Source: Actinoplanes missouriensis 431 (GTDB lineage: Bacteria > Actinomycetota > Actinomycetes > Mycobacteriales > Micromonosporaceae). Taken from it: a stretch of 64,000 nt of DNA. Positions within the stretch are counted from its first letter, which is position 1. Each line of letters starts with the position of its first letter. Under the pieces are notes generated by a model. That model searched no databases and was not told the DNA's origin. It saw only the letters and a list, made by a program, of their open reading frames with translations. The DNA is taken from contig NC_017093.1 in the NCBI RefSeq assembly GCF_000284295.1, positions 2,046,001 to 2,110,000 of the forward strand. Reading direction: 5' to 3'. The position numbers and the translations under genes were made by a program. Positions 35,702 through 43,586 of this stretch are shown here, one piece after another.

Positions 35702-36367
35702 TCAGGCGGGTCGTCTGTTTCTCATCACCGGGCCGAAGAGGCGCTGCGCCTGGTCGGCCCGGAGCGCCACGAACAGCCCGGTCGCGGTGACCAGGGCGTC
35801 GTCCGGCGTCTCGGCCGTCGCGATGGCGCCGATGGCGGTCACCCGCCGGCCGTCGACCTGGGTGACCTCTGCGGTCAGGCGCAGGGGAGTGTGCAGCGGG
35901 ACCGGCCTGCGATACGACGTGTCGAGCCGCACCGTCATCCCCGGGTTGCCCGACGTCGTCACCGCGTGACCGAGCATCTGGTCGAGGAGCATCGCGCTGA
36001 CGCCGCCGTGCGCGTACATCGGCGGGCCCTCATAGGCGAGCCCGAGCGTGCAGGCGCCGGTCGCGACCCCGCCGGCTGCCTCGATGCGCACCGGCGGGGC
36101 GATCGCGCTGCCGGAGCCGATGACCGGGTTGTACATCCGTACGCCGCCGAGCAGGTCGTCGGCGGCGGCGAGCTGGCTGCGGTCGCGGATCCGCTCGCCG
36201 AGCGGCGCGGCGGCCTGCCGGACCAGCTCGGCGGCCCGGATCAGCTCCTCGGCGGGCGCCTCGGTGGCGGTCGCGTGCTCGATCAGCTCGCGGAGCGCGT
36301 CGCCGAGATCGGCGATCGCCTCCCGCCGGGCCGTCAGCCGGTCGACGGATTGAACGCTGTCGGTCAC
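35702..36367 (-). CDS. PaaI-type hotdog thioesterase, divergent from kstD
   Basis: 221 residues. The N-terminal 75 residues are helical; the hotdog fold follows (about 80-210) with YEGPPMYAHGGVSAMLLDQM, the PaaI-family active-site helix in which HGG and the acidic residue activate water. GTG at 36367 has GAGGAG at good spacing; the longer frame upstream would run through the promoter. It diverges from a kstD gene with a KstR box between them, so a role in steroid breakdown, hydrolysing a stalled acyl-CoA, is a fair inference. Confidence 0.82.
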   Translation of the reverse strand: MTDSVQSVDRLTARREAIADLGDALRELIEHATATEAPAEELIRAAELVRQAAAPLGERIRDRSQLAAADDLLGGVRMYNPVIGSGSAIAPPVRIEAAGGVATGACTLGLAYEGPPMYAHGGVSAMLLDQMLGHAVTTSGNPGMTVRLDTSYRRPVPLHTPLRLTAEVTQVDGRRVTAIGAIATAETPDDALVTATGLFVALRADQAQRLFGPVMRNRRPA

Positions 36368-36403
36368 ATCGTCTCCTCGGGCGCCGGGCGGCGGTTGCCG
36401 AAC

Positions 36404-36417
36404 AGAATCAGGTTCTA
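36404..36417. promoter_or_regulatory. degenerate KstR-like half site
   Basis: AGAATCAGGTTCTA matches six of the eight fixed positions of the KstR operator TnnAACnnGTTnnA and lies 37 to 50 bases before the hotdog thioesterase start. With the perfect site at 36470 it could give the divergent gene its own control. Weak evidence on its own. Confidence 0.35.
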
Positions 36418-36469
36418 CCAACGAGGACACCGCACGCACCCGCGCAGCTAGTGAATCTTCTCACACTGC

Positions 36470-36483
36470 TATAACCTGTTCTA
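36470..36483 (+). promoter_or_regulatory. KstR box before the first kstD
   Basis: TATAACCTGTTCTA matches every fixed position of the KstR consensus TnnAACnnGTTnnA. It overlaps a -10-like TATAAC, so bound KstR would block RNA polymerase. The same 14-mer recurs exactly at 49450 before the second kstD. Confidence 0.85.
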
Positions 36484-36503
36484 GTTATCCGGAGGGGGTG
36501 CCC

Positions 36504-38135
36504 GTGGAATTCGACGTGATCGTTGTCGGCGCCGGTGCGGCAGGCATGACGGCCGCGCTCACCACCGCTCGCAGTGGACTGAGCACGGTCGTCCTGGAGA
36601 AGGCGGCGGTCTTCGGCGGCTCGGCGGCCCGGTCCGGCGCCGGCATCTGGGTCCCGGCCAACGACGTGCTGCTGACGGCGGGAGTGCCGGACTCGTTCGC
36701 GAAGGCGGACACCTACATGGCGGCGGTGGTCGGCCCGGAGGTGCCGGCGGCCAAGCGGCGGGCGTTCCTCGCCGCCGGCCCCCAGGCGATCGCGTTCCTC
36801 CAGCAGTGGTCGCCGCTGCGGTTCCGCTGGATGGAGGGCTACTCCGACTACTATCCGGAGCTGCCCGGCGGGATGCCGGCCGGCCGGTCGATCGAGCCGG
36901 AGGCGCTCGACGCGAACATCCTCGGCGACGAGATGAGGAACCTCAACCCGTCCTACATCCCCAGCCCGGACGGTACGGTCGTCTACACCGTCGACTACCG
37001 GTGGCTGGCCCTGATCGCCCGGCACCCGCGTGGTCTCGCGGTCGCGAGTGAAATGGTCCTGCGATACCTCCAGCTCGCCGCGCAGGGCAAGAAGCCGGTC
37101 ACCATGGGCCAGGCCCTGGCCGGCGGTCTGCGGGCCGGCCTGCTCGCCGCCGATGTGCCGGTCCGGCTGAGCACCCCGCTGGTCGACCTGTTCGTCGAGA
37201 ACGGCCGGGTGGCCGGCGTGATCGCCCTGGTCGGCAACCGGGAGACGGTGATCCGGGCCCGGCGCGGCGTGATGATCGGCAGTGGCGGGTTCGAGCACAA
37301 CGAGCGGATGCGCAAGCAGTTCCAGCGGGAGCCGATCGGGGTGGACTGGACGGTCGGCGCGGCGTCCAACACCGGTGACGGCATCGAGGCCGGCGAGCGG
37401 GCCGGCGCCGGGCTGGCCCTGATGGACGACGCCTGGTGGGGCCCGATGATCCCGCTGCCCGAGGGGCCGTACTTCTGCCTCTCCGAGCGGACGCTGCCGG
37501 GCACCGTCTTCGTCGACGGCACCGGCAGGCGGTTCGTGAACGAGGCGGCGCCGTACAGCGACGTGGTCCACGTGATGTACGACGGCGACCACTTCCCGGC
37601 CTGGATGATCACCGACCAGGAGTACCGGAACCGGTACCTCTTCAAGGAGACCGCGCCGCTGCTGCCCTACCCGCAGGCGTGGTACGACAGCGGCGCCCTG
37701 GTCAAGGACTGGACGCTCGCCGGGCTGGCCGCCAAGATCGGCGTGCCGGCGGGCGCGCTGCGGGCCACCGTCGACAGGTTCAACGCGCAGGCACGCGCCG
37801 GCCGCGACACCGATTTCCACCGTGGTGACAGCGTCTACGACGCGTATTTCGCGGACCCGACGAACCGGCCCAGCCCGTGCCTCGCCCCGATCTGGCTGCC
37901 GCCGTTCTACGCCTTCAAGATCGTCCCCGGTGACCTCGGCACGAAGGGTGGCCTGGTCACCGACGCCCGGTCCCGGGTGCTGACGACCGGCGGCGAGCCG
38001 ATCCCCGGCCTCTACGCCGCGGGCAACGCGTCGGCGGCGGTGATGGGCCGCAGTTACGCCGGCGCCGGCTCGACCCTCGGCCCCGCGATGACCTTCGGTT
38101 ACGTGGCCGGGAAAGACCTGGCGAGCAATTCCTAA
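36504..38135 (+). CDS. kstD: 3-ketosteroid delta-1-dehydrogenase family flavoprotein
   Basis: 543 residues. FAD binding: VGAGAAGMTAALTTARSG followed by VVLEKAAVFGGSAARSG. The catalytic domain keeps the KstD motifs GPYFCLSERTLPG and, near the C terminus, GLYAAGNASAAVMGRSYAGAG, where tyrosines act in 1,2-dehydrogenation. It introduces a C1-C2 double bond into ring A of 3-ketosteroids, the step that, with 9-alpha-hydroxylation, opens ring B. GTG at 36504 follows GGAGGGGG at 5 bases. A perfect KstR box precedes it. The gene is followed after 17 bases by a SRPBCC protein. Which steroid it prefers, compared with the paralogue at 49464, cannot be told. Confidence 0.88.
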   Translation: MEFDVIVVGAGAAGMTAALTTARSGLSTVVLEKAAVFGGSAARSGAGIWVPANDVLLTAGVPDSFAKADTYMAAVVGPEVPAAKRRAFLAAGPQAIAFLQQWSPLRFRWMEGYSDYYPELPGGMPAGRSIEPEALDANILGDEMRNLNPSYIPSPDGTVVYTVDYRWLALIARHPRGLAVASEMVLRYLQLAAQGKKPVTMGQALAGGLRAGLLAADVPVRLSTPLVDLFVENGRVAGVIALVGNRETVIRARRGVMIGSGGFEHNERMRKQFQREPIGVDWTVGAASNTGDGIEAGERAGAGLALMDDAWWGPMIPLPEGPYFCLSERTLPGTVFVDGTGRRFVNEAAPYSDVVHVMYDGDHFPAWMITDQEYRNRYLFKETAPLLPYPQAWYDSGALVKDWTLAGLAAKIGVPAGALRATVDRFNAQARAGRDTDFHRGDSVYDAYFADPTNRPSPCLAPIWLPPFYAFKIVPGDLGTKGGLVTDARSRVLTTGGEPIPGLYAAGNASAAVMGRSYAGAGSTLGPAMTFGYVAGKDLASNS

Positions 38136-38152
38136 CCCCGAGGAGGAACAGA

Positions 38153-38581
38153 ATGCCCAAGGTCAGTGTGTCCACCGTGACGAAGGCCAGCCCCGAGCAG
38201 ATCTGGCAGGTGCTGGCGGATCCGGCCCGGACACCCGAGTGGAACGCCATGCATCAGGGCTTCACCGGCGACGTGCCGGCGACCCTCACCGAGGGCGCGC
38301 AGTACAAGCAGAAGGTGAAGCTGATGGGCATGCCCGCGGACATGGCGTGGAAGGTGGTCACCGCGGACGGGACGACCCTGGAGCAGGCCGGCGACGGCCC
38401 GATGGGCGTGAAGGCGAAGAACCGCTTCGAGCTCACGCCCGCCGAGGGCGGCACCCAGATCACCTACGACATGGAGTTCCTCGGACCGGCGCTGAACGGG
38501 CCGATGGCCGCGATGCTGGAGAAGCAGGCCGGGCCTGCCGCGAAGCAGGCCCTGGACAAGCTGACGGGTCTAGTGGAGTAG
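38153..38581 (+). CDS. SRPBCC (START-like) lipid-binding protein
   Basis: 142 residues with the helix-grip fold of the SRPBCC superfamily: SVSTVTKASPEQIWQVLADP at the start, a long C-terminal helix (AAMLEKQAGPAAKQALDKL) at the end, and a hydrophobic cavity between. Preceded by GAGGAGGAACAG at ideal spacing and 17 bases from kstD, hence under KstR control. Members bind hydrophobic ligands or act as cyclases or hydrolases; a steroid-binding or delivery role is inferred from the operon. It ends tail to tail with kstR, overlapping it by 12 bases. Confidence 0.82.
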   Translation: MPKVSVSTVTKASPEQIWQVLADPARTPEWNAMHQGFTGDVPATLTEGAQYKQKVKLMGMPADMAWKVVTADGTTLEQAGDGPMGVKAKNRFELTPAEGGTQITYDMEFLGPALNGPMAAMLEKQAGPAAKQALDKLTGLVE

Positions 38582-39166
38582 CAGCCGGGTCGCCAGCTCG
38601 AGGTGGTTGACCACGTCGTTCGCCGACGCGCGGCGGGTCACCCAGGCCACCAGGTTGGACAGCCAGACATCACCGATCACCCGGGCCTTGGCGCGGTCGT
38701 CGGCGGTCGGCTCGCCGTCGTGCATGGCCCGGGTGAACATCTCCTCCATGAGCCGGGCCACCGCGTTGACCTCGGCGCTGGCCGACGGGTCGGCGAACAT
38801 GAAGGCCCGGGTCATCGCCTCGGCCAGCATCGGGTCGCGCTGCAGGGCGCCGGTCACCCGGTTGAGCACGTAGAGCGTGCGGTCGTAGGGCGTGTCGCCG
38901 GGGATCGGCTTGCGGCTCAGCTTGTCCTGGATCGCCTCGAGCTCCAGCGCCAGCGCGGAGACGAGCAGATGGATCTTCGAGGGGAAGTAACGGTAGAGCG
39001 TGCCGAGCGCGACCTCGGCCCGTTCCGCCACGGTGCGCATCTGGACGGCGTCGTAGCCGCCCTTGGACGCCAGCGCCAGCGTGGCCTCCAGGATCCGCCG
39101 CCGGCGATCACGCTGAGCAGCCGATCCCTGCTCGGCATCGGTGGTACTCGTTCTCGCTGTCGCCAT
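38570..39166 (-). CDS. kstR: TetR-family repressor of cholesterol catabolism KstR
   Basis: 198 residues. The TetR helix-turn-helix (about 20-65: RRRRILEATLALASKGGYDA, then VALGTLYRYFPSKIHLLVSA) is nearly that of mycobacterial KstR. The ligand domain keeps EAMTRAFMFADPSASAEVNA and DVWLSNLVAWVTRRAS, also KstR-like. It represses the steroid regulon and is released by a steroid-CoA thioester. ATG at 39166 has GAGGGGGAG upstream; an in-frame ATG at 39223 would add 19 residues not typical of the family. A KstR box in the shared promoter region with fadE28 implies autoregulation. Confidence 0.92.
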   Translation of the reverse strand: MATARTSTTDAEQGSAAQRDRRRRILEATLALASKGGYDAVQMRTVAERAEVALGTLYRYFPSKIHLLVSALALELEAIQDKLSRKPIPGDTPYDRTLYVLNRVTGALQRDPMLAEAMTRAFMFADPSASAEVNAVARLMEEMFTRAMHDGEPTADDRAKARVIGDVWLSNLVAWVTRRASANDVVNHLELATRLLLH

Positions 39167-39244
39167 CTCTCCCCCTCGCCGGTGAATCAAGCCTAGCAAC
39201 GGCGCGTTGCGGTCCTGTGTCACCCATCGGTGGCGCGTTCAAAC

Positions 39245-39258
39245 TGAAACGTGTTCTA
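39245..39258 (+). promoter_or_regulatory. KstR box between kstR and fadE28
   Basis: TGAAACGTGTTCTA fits the KstR consensus at all fixed positions. It ends eight bases before the fadE28 ATG, and a -10-like TCTAAT (39255-39260) overlaps it, so the fadE28 transcript is likely leaderless. The site also serves the divergent kstR gene. Confidence 0.85.
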
Positions 39259-39266
39259 ATTCCGCT

Positions 39267-40088
39267 ATGGATTTCCACCCGGACGAGACGCAGCAGGCGA
39301 TCAGCCGGCTCGCGGCCGAGGTGGTGGCCGGCGCGGGCACTCCGGAGCGGCTCTGGAAAGGGCTGGGCCAGGCCGGTCTGCTCACGCTCGGTGCGCCGGA
39401 GCGCGAGGGTGGTGCCGGGCTGGGCGTCCTGGAGACCGCGCTGGTGCTCGTCGAGATCGGCCGGGGGGCGGCGGCCCTTCCCGCCCTCCGGATCGACGGG
39501 ACGTCCCTGACCATCGAGGACCCCAAAGATCAACACCCCGATTGGGTACGGTGGGAAGCCACGTCCCGCCCCGCACCGCACCCACTGACCGTCGCCGCGG
39601 CGTGCGCGCTCGGCGCCGGCGCCCTGGCCGGAGCGCTCGACCTGACCGCGCGCCACATCCGCACCCGTGAGCAGTTCGGCCGCCCGCTCGCCACGTTCCA
39701 GGCCGTCGCCCAGCAGATCGCCGACGTCTACATCGCGAGCCGCACCCTGCACCTGGCCGTCCTCTCCGCGTGCTGGTGGCTGGACGCGGAGCGGGCCGGC
39801 GACGGGCGGATGGGAGACGGGCGGACGGGAGACGGGCGGGCCGGCGACGGGCGGGCCGGAAACGGGCGGCAGGCGGGCGACGATCTCGCGGTCGCGGCCC
39901 AGTGGCTCACCGCCGAGGCACCCCCCGCGCTCCGCGCCTGTCACCACCTGCACGGCGGGCTCGGGCTGATGATCGATTACCCGTTGCACCGGCACACCAC
40001 GCTGATCCGCGACCTGGTCCGGTTCCTCGGCGGTGCCGAGCAGGCCCTGTCCACCCTGGGGGAGCGCTGTGTTCCTCGACCTGACTGA
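39267..40088 (+). CDS. fadE28: FadE28/ChsE2-type acyl-CoA dehydrogenase subunit, beta-domain reduced
   Basis: 273 residues, against roughly 340 in mycobacterial FadE28. The N-terminal helical domain (1-80) and C-terminal domain (LTARHIRTREQFGRPLATFQ, then ACHHLHGGLGLMIDYPLHRH) are clear. Between them only about 30 residues remain where the beta-barrel domain should be. A Gly/Asp/Arg tract (about 178-202) made of 15-bp repeats interrupts the C-terminal helices. With FadE29 it should form the ChsE1-ChsE2 heterotetramer that desaturates the three-carbon side chain of steroid-CoA. The ATG has no Shine-Dalgarno and lies at the predicted transcription start. Confidence 0.85.
   Translation: MDFHPDETQQAISRLAAEVVAGAGTPERLWKGLGQAGLLTLGAPEREGGAGLGVLETALVLVEIGRGAAALPALRIDGTSLTIEDPKDQHPDWVRWEATSRPAPHPLTVAAACALGAGALAGALDLTARHIRTREQFGRPLATFQAVAQQIADVYIASRTLHLAVLSACWWLDAERAGDGRMGDGRTGDGRAGDGRAGNGRQAGDDLAVAAQWLTAEAPPALRACHHLHGGLGLMIDYPLHRHTTLIRDLVRFLGGAEQALSTLGERCVPRPD
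39798..39872. repeat. five-fold 15-bp in-frame tandem repeat within fadE28
   Basis: Five contiguous 15-bp units of the form GGCGACGGGCGGGCC, with small changes, encode Gly-Asp-Gly-Arg-x five times. The reading frame is kept. The insert falls in the C-terminal helical domain between the flavin-side helix and the AAQWLTAEAPPA segment. Confidence 0.9.
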
Positions 40089-41196
40089 CCGGCAACGCGC
40101 GCTGCGGGACGAGCTCCGGGCGTACCTCGGAAAGCTCCTGACCCGGGATCAGCGCGCAGCGCTGGCCCGCGAACGGCACGGACGCGCCCACCGTGACCTG
40201 GTGTCCCGCCTGGGTCGCGACGGGTGGCTCGGGCTCGGCTTCCCGGTCGAGTTCGGCGGGCGCGGTCTCGGGCCGGTCGAGCAGCAGATCTTCGTGAACG
40301 AGGCGGCACGCGCCGACGTGCCGCTGCCCGCGGTCACGCTGCAGACGGTGGCGCCCACGCTGCTCGCGCACGGCAGCGACGAGCAGCGGCGACGGTTCCT
40401 GCCGCCGATCCTGGCCGGAGACCTGCACTTCGCGATCGGCTACACCGAGCCGGAGGCCGGGACCGACCTGGCGTCGCTGCGCACCCGCGCCGTCCGGGAC
40501 GGCGAGTTCTACCTGGTCAGCGGAGAGAAGACGTTCACCACCGGCGCGCACGACGCGGACTTCCTCTGGCTGGCCTGCCGGACCGCGCCGGACGCGCCGA
40601 AGCACCACGGGCTCTCCATCCTGATCGTCGACACCGCCGACCCCGGATACTCGTGGACGCCGCTGATCACCTGCGACGGCGCGCACCACGTCAACGCGGT
40701 GCACCTGGACGACGTGCGGGTGCCGGTGGCGATGCGGGTCGGCGCGGAGAACGAGGGCTGGCGGCTGATCACCGCGCAGCTCAACCACGAGCGGGTCATG
40801 CTCGGTCCGGCCGGGCGTCTGGGCGCGCTCTTCGACCGGGTGCGAGACTGGGCGTACGCGACGGGCGCCGTGACCCACCCGGAGGTCCGCCGCGCGCTCA
40901 GCCGGTGTTTCGCCGCGAGACGTGTCAACGAGCTTCTCAACGCGCAGATCGCCGGCGGCGAGCCGAACCCGGCCGACGCGTCCGCCACCAAGGTCTTCGC
41001 CTCCGAGCGGCTGCTGAGCCTCGGTGCCGAGCTGGCCGAGCTGGTGGCCCGGTTCGGCGGCGACCCGGACCTGCTGGAGTGGCTGGACCTGCAGAACCAG
41101 CGGAACCTCGTGCTGACCTTCGGCGGCGGCGTGAACGAGGTGCAGCGGGAGATCATCGCGAGCGCGGGCCTCGGCCTGCCCCGAGTGCCGAGGTGA
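40069..41196 (+). CDS. fadE29: FadE29/ChsE1 acyl-CoA dehydrogenase subunit
   Basis: 375 residues of normal acyl-CoA dehydrogenase layout: helical N domain (1-115), beta-domain with YTEPEAGTDLASLRTRAV and GEKTFTTGAHDADFLW (FAD/substrate loop), and C-terminal helices ending GGGVNEVQREIIASAGLGLP. It pairs with FadE28 to dehydrogenate the propionyl side chain of 3-oxo-pregnene-carboxyl-CoA. GTG at 40069 has GGGGGAG at good distance and overlaps the end of fadE28 by 20 bases. Downstream it is coupled to the fused hydratase gene. Order fadE28-fadE29-chsH-ltp2 is as in mycobacteria. Confidence 0.9.
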   Translation: MFLDLTDRQRALRDELRAYLGKLLTRDQRAALARERHGRAHRDLVSRLGRDGWLGLGFPVEFGGRGLGPVEQQIFVNEAARADVPLPAVTLQTVAPTLLAHGSDEQRRRFLPPILAGDLHFAIGYTEPEAGTDLASLRTRAVRDGEFYLVSGEKTFTTGAHDADFLWLACRTAPDAPKHHGLSILIVDTADPGYSWTPLITCDGAHHVNAVHLDDVRVPVAMRVGAENEGWRLITAQLNHERVMLGPAGRLGALFDRVRDWAYATGAVTHPEVRRALSRCFAARRVNELLNAQIAGGEPNPADASATKVFASERLLSLGAELAELVARFGGDPDLLEWLDLQNQRNLVLTFGGGVNEVQREIIASAGLGLPRVPR

Positions 41197-41201
41197 CCGA
41201 G

Positions 41202-42401
41202 ATGGACGAGCTGGTCTCCACCCTGCTGGCGGCGGGCGAGACGGCGCCCCGCCGTGGCCGCGATCCGGTCAACCTGCCGATGATCCGGAACTGGCTGGAG
41301 GCGATCGGCGACACCTCACCGCGGTACGAGCGGGACCTGGTCGCGCCGCCCGCGATGATCCAGGTCTGGACGATGCGAGGGCTGTCGCCCGGGGAGACCG
41401 ATCCGTTGCAGGCGATGTCCTCGGCGCTCGACGACGCCGGCTTTCCCCACGTGGTCGCGACCGATTCTGAACAGGTCTATCACCGGTACCCGCGCGTGGG
41501 CGAGGAGATCTCGGTCCGCAGCCGGCTGGAGTCCGTGGTGGGTCCGAAGCGGACAGCCCTGGGGGAGGGGTGGTTCGTGACCACGCGGTCGACATGGTTC
41601 AGTGGTGCGGAGCCGGTCGCGTCGATGACGTTCCGGATCCTGAAATACCGCGAGACGTCCACTCCGCGGGTCGCCCGTGATGACCCGCTCCGGCCCGTCG
41701 TGACGGCGGACAACGCCTTCTTCTGGGCCGGGGCCGACGCCGGTGAGCTGCGCATCCAGCGCTGCGGCGAGTGCGGTTCATTGCGCCACCCGCCGGGGCC
41801 GGCCTGCCCGCGCTGCGGCGCCCTCAAGCAGGAGCACACGGTGGCGGCAGGCCTCGGAACCGTGCACAGCTTCGTGGTGCACCACCATCCGCCGGTCCCG
41901 GGCCGCCGGGCCCCGTTCACGGTCGGCCTGATCGACCTGGCCGAAGGCGTCCGGATGGTCGGCGAGGTGCGCTCTCCCCGGCCGGTGACGATCGGTGAGC
42001 CGGTGCGGGTCTTCTTCGACCGGGGCCTGCCGGTGTGGCGTCCCGACCTGCCCCAACTCGATCCATGGGAGCTGCCGGTCACCCCGACGCTGATCATCAG
42101 CACGGCGCTGGCGACCCGCGACTTCCAGGACGTCCACCACGACCGGGACGCGGCCGTGCGCCGGGGCGGCAAGGACATCTTCCTCAACATCCTGACCACC
42201 ACCGGGCTGGTCCAGCGCTACGTCACCGACCAGTTGCCGGACGCCGACGTGCGGGGCATCGCGATCCGGCTCGGCACGCCCTGTTTCGCCGGTGACACGC
42301 TCACCTTCACCGGAACGGTCGTCTCCCCTGAAAAGATCGCCGTCGCCGGGCGGACCGCGGCCGGCGCGCACGTCACCGGAACGGTCACGGTGGCGTCGTG
42401 A
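41202..42401 (+). CDS. chsH2-chsH1: ChsH2-ChsH1 fusion, steroid enoyl-CoA hydratase with DUF35 domain
   Basis: 399 residues carrying three modules. A degenerate N-terminal MaoC hotdog (about 1-150; IGDTSPRYE lacks the catalytic His) and a DUF35 zinc-ribbon/OB domain (about 170-285; Cys188, Cys191, Cys202, Cys205) together equal ChsH2. The C-terminal hotdog (about 290-399) has the hydratase motif D307-x-Q-D-V-H312 and equals ChsH1. In mycobacteria these are two proteins forming one complex that hydrates the unsaturated C3 side chain; DUF35 docks the aldolase Ltp2. ATG at 41202 has GAGGTGA 5 bases upstream; GTG at 41193 overlapping the previous stop is an alternative. Confidence 0.88.
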   Translation: MDELVSTLLAAGETAPRRGRDPVNLPMIRNWLEAIGDTSPRYERDLVAPPAMIQVWTMRGLSPGETDPLQAMSSALDDAGFPHVVATDSEQVYHRYPRVGEEISVRSRLESVVGPKRTALGEGWFVTTRSTWFSGAEPVASMTFRILKYRETSTPRVARDDPLRPVVTADNAFFWAGADAGELRIQRCGECGSLRHPPGPACPRCGALKQEHTVAAGLGTVHSFVVHHHPPVPGRRAPFTVGLIDLAEGVRMVGEVRSPRPVTIGEPVRVFFDRGLPVWRPDLPQLDPWELPVTPTLIISTALATRDFQDVHHDRDAAVRRGGKDIFLNILTTTGLVQRYVTDQLPDADVRGIAIRLGTPCFAGDTLTFTGTVVSPEKIAVAGRTAAGAHVTGTVTVAS

Positions 42402-43543
42402 TCCCCTCCACCTGCGCGATCGCCGGCATCGGGGCCACCGAGTTCTCCAAGGACTCCGGCCGCAGCGAACTGCGCCTCGCGGTCGAGGCGGTCCGTGCCG
42501 CGCTCGACGACGCCGGCCTGCGGCCCGGCGACGTCGCCGGCCTGGTCACGTTCGGGATGGACAACAATCCCGAGATCGCCGTCGCGCGCGAGCTGGGCAT
42601 CGGCGAGTTGCGCTTCCTGAGCCGGATCGGGTACGGGGGAGGCGCCGCCTGCGCCGTCGTCCAGCAGGCCGTCCTCGCGGTCGACGCCGGGCTCGCCGAC
42701 GTGGTGGTCTGCTACCGCGCCCTGAACGAGCGGTCCGGCCGCCGGTTCGGCCGGCCCGTCACCCCGCCGGACCCCGACGCCGGCTGGCACTACCCGATGG
42801 GCCTCGCCACCCCGGCCGCGATGATCGCCATGGTGGCCCGGCGCTACCTGCACGACTACGGCGCCACCACCGACGACTTCGGCCGGGTCGCCGTGGCGAT
42901 GCGGCGGCACGCGGCCACCAACCCGGCCGCGTGGTTCGCCGGCCGGCCGATCACCCTGGACGAGCACCGAGCCTCCCGATGGATCGCCGAGCCGCTGCGG
43001 CTGCTCGACTGCTGCCAGGAGAGCGACGGCGCGGTGGCCCTGGTCGTGACGTCGCTGTCGCGCGCCCGTGACCTGTCCGCCCGGCCCGCCGTGATCGCCG
43101 CGGCGGCGCAGGGGAGCGGTCCCGATCAGTTCGTGATGACCAGCTACTACCGCTCGGAGGTGGCGGCGCTGCCGGAGATGAGCGTGGTGGGGTGCCAGCT
43201 GTGGGAGCAGAGCGGGCTCGGACCGGCGGACGTGCGAGCCGCCGTGTTGTACGACCACTTCACCCCGTACGTGATGATGCAGTTGGAGGAATTGGGTTTC
43301 TGCGGCCGTGGCGAGGCGCGCCATTTCCTCGCCGACGGCGCGATCGAACTCGACGGCCGGCTGCCGGTGAACCCGCACGGCGGGCAGCTGGGCGAGGCCT
43401 ACATCCACGGCATGAACGGCATCACCGAGGCGGTCCGCCAGATCCGGGGCACAGCAGCCAACCAGATCCCCGGAGACGGCCCGATCCTGGTCACGGCCGG
43501 AACCGGAGTCCCCACCAGCGGCCTCATCTTGCGCAGTGGGTAG
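42398..43543 (+). CDS. ltp2: Ltp2 steroid side-chain retro-aldolase (thiolase fold)
   Basis: 381 residues with the SCP2-thiolase fold: CAIAGIGATEFSKDSGRSEL at the start, RIGYGGGAACAVVQQAVLAV, YDHFTPYVMMQLEELGFC and the C-terminal HGGQLGEAYIHGMNG loop. Ltp2-type enzymes cleave 17-hydroxy-steroid propionyl-CoA by retro-aldol reaction to a 17-ketosteroid and propionyl-CoA. The GTG start overlaps the preceding stop (GTGA), so it is co-translated with the ChsH2-ChsH1 fusion, whose DUF35 domain is its expected partner. It ends the side-chain operon. Confidence 0.9.
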   Translation: MIPSTCAIAGIGATEFSKDSGRSELRLAVEAVRAALDDAGLRPGDVAGLVTFGMDNNPEIAVARELGIGELRFLSRIGYGGGAACAVVQQAVLAVDAGLADVVVCYRALNERSGRRFGRPVTPPDPDAGWHYPMGLATPAAMIAMVARRYLHDYGATTDDFGRVAVAMRRHAATNPAAWFAGRPITLDEHRASRWIAEPLRLLDCCQESDGAVALVVTSLSRARDLSARPAVIAAAAQGSGPDQFVMTSYYRSEVAALPEMSVVGCQLWEQSGLGPADVRAAVLYDHFTPYVMMQLEELGFCGRGEARHFLADGAIELDGRLPVNPHGGQLGEAYIHGMNGITEAVRQIRGTAANQIPGDGPILVTAGTGVPTSGLILRSG

Positions 43544-43586
43544 AAATCGTTCGTCAGGGGACCGGGGCTGGGCTAGGTTCGCGGCC

